DNA of 5,063 nt from Solirubrobacterales bacterium (GCA_030835185.1 JAUQWL010000171.1:1-5063); one strand, 5' to 3'. Shown: positions 1 through 5,063, counted from the stretch's first letter. The notes: a model not told the origin generated them from the letters alone. A program made the numbers and translations.

Positions 1-505
1 CGAACTCGACAAGATCAAGATCGAGGCCAAGGTCAACGGCCACAGGCGTGGCGACAAGATCAAGGTCTTCAAGTACAAGGCCAAGAAGGGCTACAGCCGC
101 AGGGCCGGACACCGGGCCGAGCTGACCGAGCTCGAGGTGACGTCGCTGGGAGGCGCAGCCAGGAAGAAGGCGGCCCCGAAGAAGTCGGCGGCCAAGGCCG
201 ACGACAAGCCGAAGGCCGAGGCCAAGGTGGAAACCGAAGCCAAGACCGAAGCGGCCGCGAAGAAGCCCGCGGCCAGGAAGCCGGCAGCCAAGAAGCCGGC
301 GGCGGAGAAGCCCGCAGCCGAGAAGAAGGCTCCCGCAAAGAAGCCTGCCGCGAAGAAGCCGGCGCCAAAGAAGCCTGCCGCGAAGAAGCCGGCTGCCAAG
401 CCCAGGACCCCGGCCAAGCCGAAGGCGAAGGCCGCCGACAAGACTGAAAAGAAGGCACCTGCCAGCAAGCCTGCTGCCAAGAAGGAGGACACTGATGGCG
501 CATAA
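1..505 (+). CDS. rplU: 50S ribosomal protein L21, 3' part, with long Lys/Ala/Pro-rich C-terminal tail
   Basis: L21 is a 23S rRNA-binding protein of the large ribosomal subunit. The gene runs in from the left edge; the first full codon is at base 2 and 167 codons precede the TAA at 503-505. The first ~46 visible residues match the conserved C-terminal part of L21, including the hallmark GDKIKVFKYKAKKGYSRRAGHR (written here in halves: GDKIKVFKYKAKK, then GYSRRAGHR) and the closing ELTELEV strand. An ordinary L21 of about 100 residues would stop near here. This one continues for about 115 residues of low-complexity sequence, roughly 30% lysine, built from KKPAA-type units with a more acidic stretch near its start (DDKPKAEAKVETEAKTE). 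The tail resembles those of bacterial histone-like proteins and is probably disordered; its role is unknown. An internal GTG at 137 is in frame but is not the start, because L21 coding continues upstream of it. The reading frame overlaps rpmA by 11 bp. Confidence 0.95.
   Translation, partial: ELDKIKIEAKVNGHRRGDKIKVFKYKAKKGYSRRAGHRAELTELEVTSLGGAARKKAAPKKSAAKADDKPKAEAKVETEAKTEAAAKKPAARKPAAKKPAAEKPAAEKKAPAKKPAAKKPAPKKPAAKKPAAKPRTPAKPKAKAADKTEKKAPASKPAAKKEDTDGA
336..393 (+). repeat. Two perfect 28-nt direct repeats, 30-nt period, in the L21 tail
   Basis: Bases 336-363 and 366-393 are identical (they begin CAAAGAAGCCTGCCGCG and end in AAGCCGGC). The period is 30 nt, which is ten codons (two KKPAA-type units), so the reading frame is preserved. 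Shorter degenerate copies of the same unit extend on both sides, from about 255 to 420. Identity at the synonymous third positions argues for a recent tandem duplication by slippage rather than only selection on the protein. Confidence 0.85.
482..489 (+). promoter_or_regulatory. Shine-Dalgarno sequence of rpmA, inside rplU
   Basis: AAGGAGGA lies five bases before the ATG at 495 and is a near-perfect anti-Shine-Dalgarno match. It is formed by the Lys-Glu-Asp codons near the end of rplU, so a ribosome finishing rplU covers the rpmA initiation site. This supports translational coupling and fixes the rpmA start. Confidence 0.85.
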
Positions 506-749
506 GAAAGGTCTCGGTTCTTCAAGGAACGGTCGTGACTCGAACCCCAAGATGCTCGGGGTCAAGATTTTTGCCGGACAGACCGTGAACGGCGGCGAGA
601 TCCTCGTCCGCCAGCGCGGCACCCGGTTCTGGCCCGGAGACGGGACCGGCCTCGGCAAGGATCACACGATCTTCGCCACCCGCCCGGGAACGGTCGAGTT
701 CAGGCCCGGCCGTCGCGGCCGCGTCATCTCGGTCCTCGACGCCGAGTAA
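495..749 (+). CDS. rpmA: 50S ribosomal protein L27
   Basis: L27 is a small basic protein of the large subunit whose N-terminal arm reaches towards the peptidyl-transferase centre. The 84-residue product is full length for the family. It begins MAHKKGLGSSRNGRDS, the canonical L27 N-terminus, followed by LGVKIFAGQTVNGGEILVRQ, RGTRFWPG and GLGKDHTIFA, all family hallmarks. The N-terminus carries no cleavable extension of the kind seen in Firmicutes, and no Prp/YsxB-type protease gene lies between L21 and L27, so the two observations agree. The ATG at 495 is chosen for the strong Shine-Dalgarno sequence at 482-489 and the family N-terminus. It overlaps the end of rplU by 11 bp and is followed by a terminator-like hairpin, so rplU-rpmA probably form a transcription unit. 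Confidence 0.97.
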   Translation: MAHKKGLGSSRNGRDSNPKMLGVKIFAGQTVNGGEILVRQRGTRFWPGDGTGLGKDHTIFATRPGTVEFRPGRRGRVISVLDAE

Positions 750-784
750 CCCGCGACCGGCCGGGATCGGCCTGAACATCTTTT

Positions 785-812
785 CGAAGGCCCGCTCCAG
801 AGCGGGTCTTCG
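785..812 (+). terminator. Rho-independent terminator-like hairpin after rpmA
   Basis: CGAAGGCCCGCT (785-796) pairs with AGCGGGTCTTCG (801-812) across a CCAG loop. The 12-bp stem has one G-T wobble and is GC-rich at the loop end. It lies 35 bp after the rpmA stop. The downstream tract is only moderately T-rich (TCGTCGTT), so termination may be partial; weak T-tracts are common in high-GC actinobacteria. No comparable hairpin was seen elsewhere in the window. Confidence 0.7.
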
Positions 813-816
813 TCGT

Positions 817-822
817 TAGAGT
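817..822 (+). promoter_or_regulatory. Putative -10 box of the serine-hydrolase gene
   Basis: TAGAGT fits the actinobacterial TANNNT -10 consensus and sits 4 bp after the terminator stem, so a new transcript could start near 829-830. That would give a leader of about 55 nt before the ATG at 885. No good -35 element is visible at the usual distance. The next in-frame start after the hexamer is a GTG at 831, so a leaderless start adding 18 residues is an alternative. Confidence 0.4.
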
Positions 823-868
823 GGGGCAGAGTGGGCCGCGGCGGAAAGCCGGTGACTGACAGATTCGT

Positions 869-878
869 GGGGAGAGGA
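869..878 (+). promoter_or_regulatory. Ribosome binding site deciding the hydrolase start
   Basis: GGGGAGAGGA lies six bases before the ATG at 885. This, with a signal-peptide N-terminus directly after that ATG, favours 885 over the in-frame GTG at 831. Confidence 0.65.
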
Positions 879-884
879 TCTCCG

Positions 885-2231
885 ATGAGTAAACGAGGGC
901 GAGTCGTTCGACCGGCGGCAGTCGGCGTCACCCTCTCGTGTCTGTTTCCGGGCCTGATGGCCGCCGCCTTCAATCCGCAGTCGGCTGGCGGAGCAGAGGT
1001 CACCGAGGCCGAAGGGCCGATCCGGGTTGTGATCGCAGGTGGCCAGGCCGGGAGCGGCCGGATCAATACGACCCGACCGGTTTTTCGGTTCAGGGTCTCC
1101 GGTGCGGCAGCGGAGATCGTGTGCCGGGTCGATGACGGTCCGGAGTTGCCCTGCGCCTCTCCCTTTCGGCTGCCGAGGCTGGGCCAGGGCCGGCACTGGT
1201 TCTCGGTGACTGCCCGTCCGATCGACCCCGATGGACTCCCGGTCCGGGTCAGCCACCGGTTCAAAGTGGACACATGGCCGCCCGGGACCCGGATGTTGCG
1301 GGGCACAAGGGGGACCGTGAGGACGATCCGGCGTCGGGCAAAGGCGGTCTTCCGGGTGCGGGGCCTGCGTGGCTCGAAAGGACTCCAGTGCCGGCTGGGC
1401 GGTCGGCGCTGGCACCGTTGCAGGCGCTGGGTGACCCGCTGGGTGGGTCCCGGCAGGCACGTGATCAGGTTCCGTGCGGTAGACGCCGCCGGCAACGCGG
1501 ACCCGACCCCGATCGTGCGCAGGTGGCGGGTCAAGCGGTGGAAGCCGGGCATCAGGGGAGCCCGTCGCTACGCGGCGGGCCGGGCCGGGACGGTCTCTCT
1601 CGCTGTCGATCTCGGCTGGCGCGTAGCCGGAGTGAGGAAGGGCCGCCGGGCCCGGACCGCCAGCACCATCAAAGCGATGCTCATGGTTGCCTATCTGCGG
1701 CGCAGTGGTGTCAGGAATCGTCCTCTCGACTCCGGCGAACGAAGTCTCCTCGGCACCATGATCCGCCACTCGGACAACACAGCCGCGTCGACTGTGCGCG
1801 ACATCGTCGGTGAATCCGCCATCCGGAGACTTGCCACGCGGGCCGGTATGAAGCGCTTCGAGTACAGCCCGATCTGGGGCATCATGAGGGTCAACGCCCG
1901 TGACCATGCCGTTTTCATGCGCCGGATCGACAGGCTCGTACCTGAGCGTCACCGCGGCTTCGCGCTCGGCCAGCTCGGAAACATCACCGGCTCGCAGAGT
2001 TGGGGAATCGGACAGGTTCGACATCCCGGATGGCACCTCTACTTCAAGGGCGGCTGGGGAATCGCCGACGGCAGCCACGGCGGTGTGGTCGATCACCAGA
2101 TAGCTCTTCTTCGACGCGGTCGCTGGCGGATCGGGCTCGCGATTCTCACCGAGGGAAATCCGTCGGTCGAATACGGTAACCAGACCCTCCGTGGGGTGGC
2201 CGTCCGCGTGCTGCGTGGCCTGCCCCGCTGA
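885..2231 (+). CDS. Secreted serine hydrolase, beta-lactamase-fold domain with two N-terminal Ig-like repeats
   Basis: The 448-residue product starts with a basic segment (SKRGRVVR) and a hydrophobic stretch (residues 10-29), a Sec-type signal peptide without a proper lipobox, so it is probably exported. Residues ~45-130 and ~152-219 are two related Ig-like units, each with a cysteine pair (C80/C90 and C169/C179) and a GxGRHxxxxxA turn. The second ends VDAAGNADPTP, typical of extracellular repeats in actinobacteria. This half is very rich in Arg and Trp. Residues ~224-446 resemble the class A beta-lactamase/penicillin-binding superfamily (Beta-lactamase2-like): SxxK is S260-TI-K263, SDN is 296-298, and the KTG position reads K388-G-G. 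No clear equivalent of the omega-loop Glu166 of class A enzymes is seen, so true penicillinase activity is doubtful. A cell-wall peptidase or esterase-like role is possible, and the substrate is unknown. The gene interrupts the usual rpmA-obg order and ends 25 bp before obg. The fold assignment is fairly sure, the function is not. Confidence 0.8.
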   Translation: MSKRGRVVRPAAVGVTLSCLFPGLMAAAFNPQSAGGAEVTEAEGPIRVVIAGGQAGSGRINTTRPVFRFRVSGAAAEIVCRVDDGPELPCASPFRLPRLGQGRHWFSVTARPIDPDGLPVRVSHRFKVDTWPPGTRMLRGTRGTVRTIRRRAKAVFRVRGLRGSKGLQCRLGGRRWHRCRRWVTRWVGPGRHVIRFRAVDAAGNADPTPIVRRWRVKRWKPGIRGARRYAAGRAGTVSLAVDLGWRVAGVRKGRRARTASTIKAMLMVAYLRRSGVRNRPLDSGERSLLGTMIRHSDNTAASTVRDIVGESAIRRLATRAGMKRFEYSPIWGIMRVNARDHAVFMRRIDRLVPERHRGFALGQLGNITGSQSWGIGQVRHPGWHLYFKGGWGIADGSHGGVVDHQIALLRRGRWRIGLAILTEGNPSVEYGNQTLRGVAVRVLRGLPR

Positions 2232-2244
2232 GCTCCCGTCCCCA

Positions 2245-2250
2245 TACTCT
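2245..2250 (+). promoter_or_regulatory. Putative -10 box for leaderless obg transcript
   Basis: TACTCT matches TANNNT and ends exactly six bases before the obg ATG (2257), so transcription could begin at or next to the A of the start codon. No purine-rich Shine-Dalgarno sequence is present in the 25-bp gap. No -35 element was recognised. Confidence 0.45.
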
Positions 2251-2256
2251 TAGCCG

Positions 2257-3546
2257 ATGCTCTACGACAAGGCCAGAATCTACGTCGAAGGCGGTGCCGG
2301 TGGCAACGGCAGCGTCTCGTTCCGGCGCGAGGCCCACGTGCCACGCGGCGGACCCGACGGAGGCGACGGAGGCCACGGGGGTTCGGTCATCCTCATCTGC
2401 GACTCTTCGCGCCGGGATCTCGGTGCCCTGCGTTCCAAGCACTTCCGGGCCGAACGCGGGCACCACGGCGAGGGGGCGCGCAAGCAGGGTGCCCGCGGCG
2501 AGGACCTGATCATCCGGGTCCCGCCGGGAACCCAGACGACCTCGGTCGGCGGAGCGGTGATCGACCTGACCGAAGACGGCCAAAGGTCTGTGCTTGCTCG
2601 CGGAGGTCGCGGCGGTCACGGCAACAAGCGGTTTTCGACCTCGGTCCGGCAATCGCCGCGCTTCGCCGAGAACGGCACCTCCGGCGAGTCAGGCTGGGTC
2701 GAGCTCCGCCTCAAACTGCTCGCCGACGCCGGGCTGGTCGGCCTGCCGAACGCGGGCAAGTCCTCATTGCTCGGCCGGCTGACCCGGGCCGACCCCAAGG
2801 TCGCCGATTATCCGTTCACGACGCTGGAGCCGGTCCTGGGCACGATCGAGAGCGACGACCGCCAGGTTGTCCTCGCCGACATTCCCGGCCTGATCGAAGG
2901 CGCTGCGGAAGGTGCCGGCCTGGGCCACGAGTTCCTCGCTCACATCGAACGCTGCGCAATGCTCGTCCACGTGGTTGAGCTCGCTCCCTCGTCGGGCGAT
3001 CCGATGGAGAACTACCGAGCGGTCCGGGCGGAGCTCACCGCCCGTGGAGCCGGCCTGGACGAGCTGCCGGAACTGGTCGCGCTTTCCAAGTCTGATCTGT
3101 GGACCGAAGCCGATACGGCCGATCAAGTCGCAGAGTGGAGAGAGACCCTCGGCGACAGCGTGCTCGACGTACTCGCGGTGTCCTCGGCAACGGGCGCCGG
3201 ACTCGAGGCGCTGACCGAAGCGATCGTGCGCGCGGTTCCGGAAACGGTCGAAGCGCCAGAGCCGTCCGCCGGACCGCTCGATGTGGACTTCGAGGCTGAG
3301 CACTTGACCTACCGTCCCAAAGGGGAGGGCGGTTACTCGGTCGAGCGGGAGGAAGAGTCTGTTTTCCGGATTCACGGCAAGGGAGTCGAGGTCCTCTTCG
3401 ACCGGTTCGACCTGAGCAACGAGGAGGCCCTCGGTTACCTCGAGACCCGGCTCACCGAGATGGGCGTCATGGCAGAGCTCCGCCGGGCCGGATTCGAGTC
3501 CGGGAACGAGATCCGCGTCGGCGAGTACGAGTTCGAGCTCTACTGA
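2257..3546 (+). CDS. obgE: GTPase Obg/CgtA with OCT domain
   Basis: Obg is a slow-hydrolysing GTPase that binds the 50S subunit, acts in its late assembly and is linked to stress signalling. The 429-residue product has all three Obg domains. The glycine-rich Obg fold spans residues 1-157 (GGAGGNGSVSFRREAHVPRGGP-type start, split here as GGAGGNG and SFRREAHVPRGGP). The G domain spans ~158-327, with G1 at 162-170 (GLPNAGKSS), G2 in PFTT (186-189), G3 at 208-215 (DIPGLIEG) and G5 as SSATG (309-313). The C-terminal OCT domain spans ~368-429 (RIHGKGVEVLF to the end) and is found in only some Obg proteins. The G4 motif reads S277-K-S-D instead of NKxD, an uncommon change at the base-recognition position. 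The ATG at 2257 gives the canonical Obg N-terminus, but lacks a Shine-Dalgarno sequence and has a -10-like box just upstream. It lies 30 bp before proB, as in many bacteria. Confidence 0.97.
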   Translation: MLYDKARIYVEGGAGGNGSVSFRREAHVPRGGPDGGDGGHGGSVILICDSSRRDLGALRSKHFRAERGHHGEGARKQGARGEDLIIRVPPGTQTTSVGGAVIDLTEDGQRSVLARGGRGGHGNKRFSTSVRQSPRFAENGTSGESGWVELRLKLLADAGLVGLPNAGKSSLLGRLTRADPKVADYPFTTLEPVLGTIESDDRQVVLADIPGLIEGAAEGAGLGHEFLAHIERCAMLVHVVELAPSSGDPMENYRAVRAELTARGAGLDELPELVALSKSDLWTEADTADQVAEWRETLGDSVLDVLAVSSATGAGLEALTEAIVRAVPETVEAPEPSAGPLDVDFEAEHLTYRPKGEGGYSVEREEESVFRIHGKGVEVLFDRFDLSNEEALGYLETRLTEMGVMAELRRAGFESGNEIRVGEYEFELY

Positions 3547-3561
3547 CGTCCGGGACTCATC

Positions 3562-3567
3562 TAGGCT
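3562..3567 (+). promoter_or_regulatory. Putative -10 box upstream of proB
   Basis: TAGGCT matches TANNNT and ends nine bases before the proB ATG (3577), which would give a leader of about 0-3 nt. A weak GGTGGG (3568-3573) sits too close to the ATG to be a good Shine-Dalgarno sequence, though it cannot be excluded. No -35 element was recognised. Confidence 0.35.
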
Positions 3568-3576
3568 GGTGGGCCG

Positions 3577-4665
3577 ATGACACTCGTGGTGAAACTCGGA
3601 TCCTCGATCGTGGCTGCCGACGACGGCAGCCTCCGGGTCGGCGTGCTCGATTCCGTCTGCGCTCAGGCCTCGGCGCTGCGACGCGCCGGCGAGCCGCTGG
3701 TCATGGTCACTTCAGGCTCGATTGCGCGTGGCATCCGCTTGCTCGGCCTCGAGGCCAGACCGCGGGCGATAGACGAACTCCAGGCCGCATCGGCGGTCGG
3801 GCAGGGAGCGCTCTATCGCGAATACGAAACCCGGCTCGAGCAGGGCGAGGCCGCCGCAGCCCAGGTCCTGCTGACCGCGGCCGACGTATCGAGCCGCACC
3901 AGCTACCTGTACGCCCGTCAGACGCTCAGGCGCCTGCTCGAGTGGGGCGTGGTACCCGTTATCAACGAAAACGACACCACTGCCACCGACGAGATCACGT
4001 TCGGTGACAACGACTTCCTCGCCGCGCAGGTGGCGATCATGCTCGAGGCGAGGCTGCTCGTTCTTCTGACCAACACCGACGGCGTCTACACCGCCGATCC
4101 CGGCGCGAATCCGGACGCGCGGATGATCGACATGGTTGACGATTTCGCCGACATCGCGGATCTGGAGATCGGTGACCGGACCTCGGTCTTCGGCAGTGGT
4201 GGCATGAGGAGCAAGGTGGCTGCCGCGGAGATGGCTTCCACCTCGGGCACCGAGGTGCGGATCTGCAACGGGACCGTGGAAGGCACACTGCTTGCCGCCG
4301 CCGCCGGAGAGCCCGCCGGGACTGCCTTCATCGCCCACGGATCCGCCCCGTCCGGCTTCAAGCTCTGGCTCAGGCACGCCAAGCCCGCCAGTGGGCGGAT
4401 CCTGGTTGACGGTGGAGCGGCCAGGGTGCTCAGCCAGAGCGGCTCGAGCCTGCTGCCGGTAGGGGTGACCGCGGTCGAAGGCCGGTTCGAAGCCGGCGAC
4501 GCGGTCGAGGTGGTCGGTCCCCACGGTATCGTCGGCAAAGGGATTGCGAGCTATTCGGCGGAAGAAGTCGAACGGATCAAAGGCATGCGTAGCGGCGAGG
4601 TTCTCGAGTTGATGCCGCAGGCCTCCGAGGAGATTGTCCACCGCGACTACTTCGTCCTCAGTTGA
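3577..4665 (+). CDS. proB: Glutamate 5-kinase
   Basis: ProB phosphorylates L-glutamate with ATP to gamma-glutamyl phosphate, the first and usually proline-inhibited step of proline synthesis in the cytosol. The 362-residue product has the usual length of the two-domain form. The N-terminal amino-acid-kinase domain (~1-250) shows the nucleotide-binding VVKLGSS (4-10), VTSGSIARG (44-52), the glutamate-binding VINENDTTATDE (128-139) with FGDND (142-146), the TNTDGVYTADP loop (165-175) and SGGMRSKVAAAEMA (207-220). The C-terminal ~100 residues form a PUA domain (GRILVDGGAARVL at 273-285, then the GDAVEVVG strand at 307-314). All key motifs are present. The ATG at 3577 gives a standard MTLVVKLGSS start, with no room for an upstream alternative after the obg stop. 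Next to proA, it makes the substrate that ProA consumes; the intermediate is labile, which fits adjacent expression. Confidence 0.97.
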   Translation: MTLVVKLGSSIVAADDGSLRVGVLDSVCAQASALRRAGEPLVMVTSGSIARGIRLLGLEARPRAIDELQAASAVGQGALYREYETRLEQGEAAAAQVLLTAADVSSRTSYLYARQTLRRLLEWGVVPVINENDTTATDEITFGDNDFLAAQVAIMLEARLLVLLTNTDGVYTADPGANPDARMIDMVDDFADIADLEIGDRTSVFGSGGMRSKVAAAEMASTSGTEVRICNGTVEGTLLAAAAGEPAGTAFIAHGSAPSGFKLWLRHAKPASGRILVDGGAARVLSQSGSSLLPVGVTAVEGRFEAGDAVEVVGPHGIVGKGIASYSAEEVERIKGMRSGEVLELMPQASEEIVHRDYFVLS

Positions 4666-4673
4666 CTCATCGT

Positions 4674-4679
4674 TACGAT
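4674..4679 (+). promoter_or_regulatory. Putative -10 box for leaderless proA transcript
   Basis: TACGAT matches TANNNT and ends exactly six bases before the proA ATG (4686), the same spacing as upstream of obg. There is no Shine-Dalgarno sequence in the 20-bp proB-proA gap. A TTGACT at 4662-4667 lies too close to serve as its -35 element. Confidence 0.45.
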
Positions 4680-4685
4680 TGACCG

Positions 4686-5063
4686 ATGGAAACCACCGTC
4701 TCCGACATCACGGTCTCCGACATCGCCGCGGATTGCGCCGCCGCCAAGGCTGCGTCCCGGACGCTCGCCTTCGCTCCGACCGGAGTCAAGAACCGGGCCC
4801 TCGAGTTGATCGCAGACGGGCTGCTCGCCCGGACGGACGCGATCCTCGACGCCAACTCCGCGGATCTCGCCGATCAGCGCGCGCAGGGTCTCAGCGATGC
4901 ATTGACCGACCGTCTCAGCCTCGACCGTGACCGCGTCGAGGCGATGGCAGACGGCGTGAGGGCGGTCGCAGCGATCGATGACCCGGTCGGCGAGGTGCTG
5001 GAAACCCGCATGCTCGAAAGCGGTATCGAGCTGAGCAAGGTCCGGGTGCCGCTCGGCGTTGTC
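4686..5063 (+). CDS. proA: Gamma-glutamyl phosphate reductase, 5' part
   Basis: ProA reduces gamma-glutamyl phosphate with NADPH to glutamate-5-semialdehyde, which cyclises towards proline. The window holds the first 126 codons of a family that is usually a little over 400 residues. The open frame reaches the right edge, so the catalytic cysteine and most of the NADPH-binding domain are outside. Family features seen are the helical N-terminal region with KAASRTLAFAPTGVKNRAL, the IADGLLARTDAILDANSADL segment, the DALTDRLSLDRDRVEAMADG block, DDPVGEVLE, and KVRVPLGVV at the very end. The ATG at 4686 gives 13 extra residues before the alignable AADCAAAKAASR helix, two of which blocks are a direct TVSDI duplication. 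No later in-frame start fits the family. The gene follows proB by 20 bp, and the two act consecutively. Confidence 0.96.
   Translation, partial: METTVSDITVSDIAADCAAAKAASRTLAFAPTGVKNRALELIADGLLARTDAILDANSADLADQRAQGLSDALTDRLSLDRDRVEAMADGVRAVAAIDDPVGEVLETRMLESGIELSKVRVPLGVV
4695..4724 (+). repeat. 15-nt in-frame tandem duplication at the start of proA
   Basis: Bases 4695-4709 and 4710-4724 differ at one position (ACC versus ACG, synonymous) and share GTCTCCGACATC. They encode TVSDI twice at residues 4-8 and 9-13 of ProA, ahead of the conserved N-terminal helix. The copies are adjacent, which points to a slippage duplication in a non-conserved leader. Confidence 0.85.

Noticed and set aside
91..525. 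Minus-strand frame encoding repeated Phe/Ala/Gly (FFAAGFF-like) segments that looks like a membrane protein
   Set aside because: It is the antisense image of the AAG/GCC-rich lysine-alanine codons of the rplU tail. The hydrophobic periodicity is an artefact of complementing that repeat.
831..884. GTG at 831 as the hydrolase start, adding 18 residues
   Set aside because: The ATG at 885 has a good Shine-Dalgarno sequence and leads straight into the signal peptide; the extra segment would bury it. A leaderless GTG start is not fully excluded because of the -10-like box at 817-822.
909..947. Lipoprotein signal with Cys19 as the lipidated residue
   Set aside because: The preceding residues TLS do not fit the lipobox, and the cysteine sits in the middle of the hydrophobic segment rather than at its end.
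816..2096. Long minus-strand open frame of 426 codons opposite the hydrolase gene (and another at 662-1552)
   Set aside because: Low-complexity Pro/Arg/His-rich translation with no recognisable domain. Long antisense frames are expected in GC-rich DNA, and the + strand frame has a signal peptide and catalytic motifs.
3712..4641. Minus-strand open frame of 309 codons opposite proB
   Set aside because: proB on the + strand is full length with all family motifs; the antisense translation shows no family features and no plausible start context.
4662..4679. TTGACT (4662-4667) plus TACGAT (4674-4679) as a classical -35/-10 promoter
   Set aside because: The spacer is only 6 bp instead of about 17, so the TTGACT match is taken as chance; it also contains the proB stop codon.
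1..5063. Novel defence, mobile or CRISPR-type system
   Set aside because: All genes but one are conserved housekeeping genes in standard order. No transposase, integrase, spaced repeat array or toxin-antitoxin pair was seen.

Overview
This GC-rich window is a bacterial housekeeping locus with all genes on the + strand: rplU (3' part) - rpmA - a secreted serine-hydrolase gene - obg - proB - proA (5' part). The order L21, L27, Obg, ProB, ProA is a widely conserved bacterial neighbourhood. The organism is most likely a high-GC actinobacterium. Three traits suggest class Thermoleophilia (Solirubrobacterales-like): Ig-like repeats ending in a 'VDAAGNADPTP' type motif, an Obg with a C-terminal OCT domain, and genes starting directly behind a TANNNT hexamer. 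That placement is inference, not proof.

Layout. Positions 1-505 hold the end of ribosomal protein L21, which carries an unusually long Lys/Ala/Pro-rich C-terminal tail. It overlaps by 11 bp the start of rpmA (L27, 495-749), whose Shine-Dalgarno sequence lies inside the last rplU codons. A strong hairpin (785-812) closes this ribosomal pair and is followed at once by a putative -10 box. A 448-codon gene (885-2231) then encodes an exported protein with two Ig-like repeats and a beta-lactamase-fold serine hydrolase domain. It is the one lineage-specific insertion in an otherwise standard order. obg (2257-3546), proB (3577-4665) and proA (4686 to the window end) follow with gaps of only 20-30 bp. 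Each of the three is nevertheless preceded by a TANNNT hexamer 6-9 bp before its ATG and has little or no Shine-Dalgarno sequence, which suggests leaderless or near-leaderless transcripts.

Functionally, L21 and L27 are components of the 50S subunit and Obg is a GTPase linked to 50S maturation. ProB and ProA catalyse the first two steps of proline synthesis from glutamate. The secreted hydrolase has no obvious link to these functions. I see no mobile element, CRISPR array, tRNA or rRNA, and no convincing new multi-gene system. The points most worth a second look are the L21 tail, the inserted hydrolase with an atypical active site, the leaderless-promoter pattern, and the altered G4 motif of Obg.
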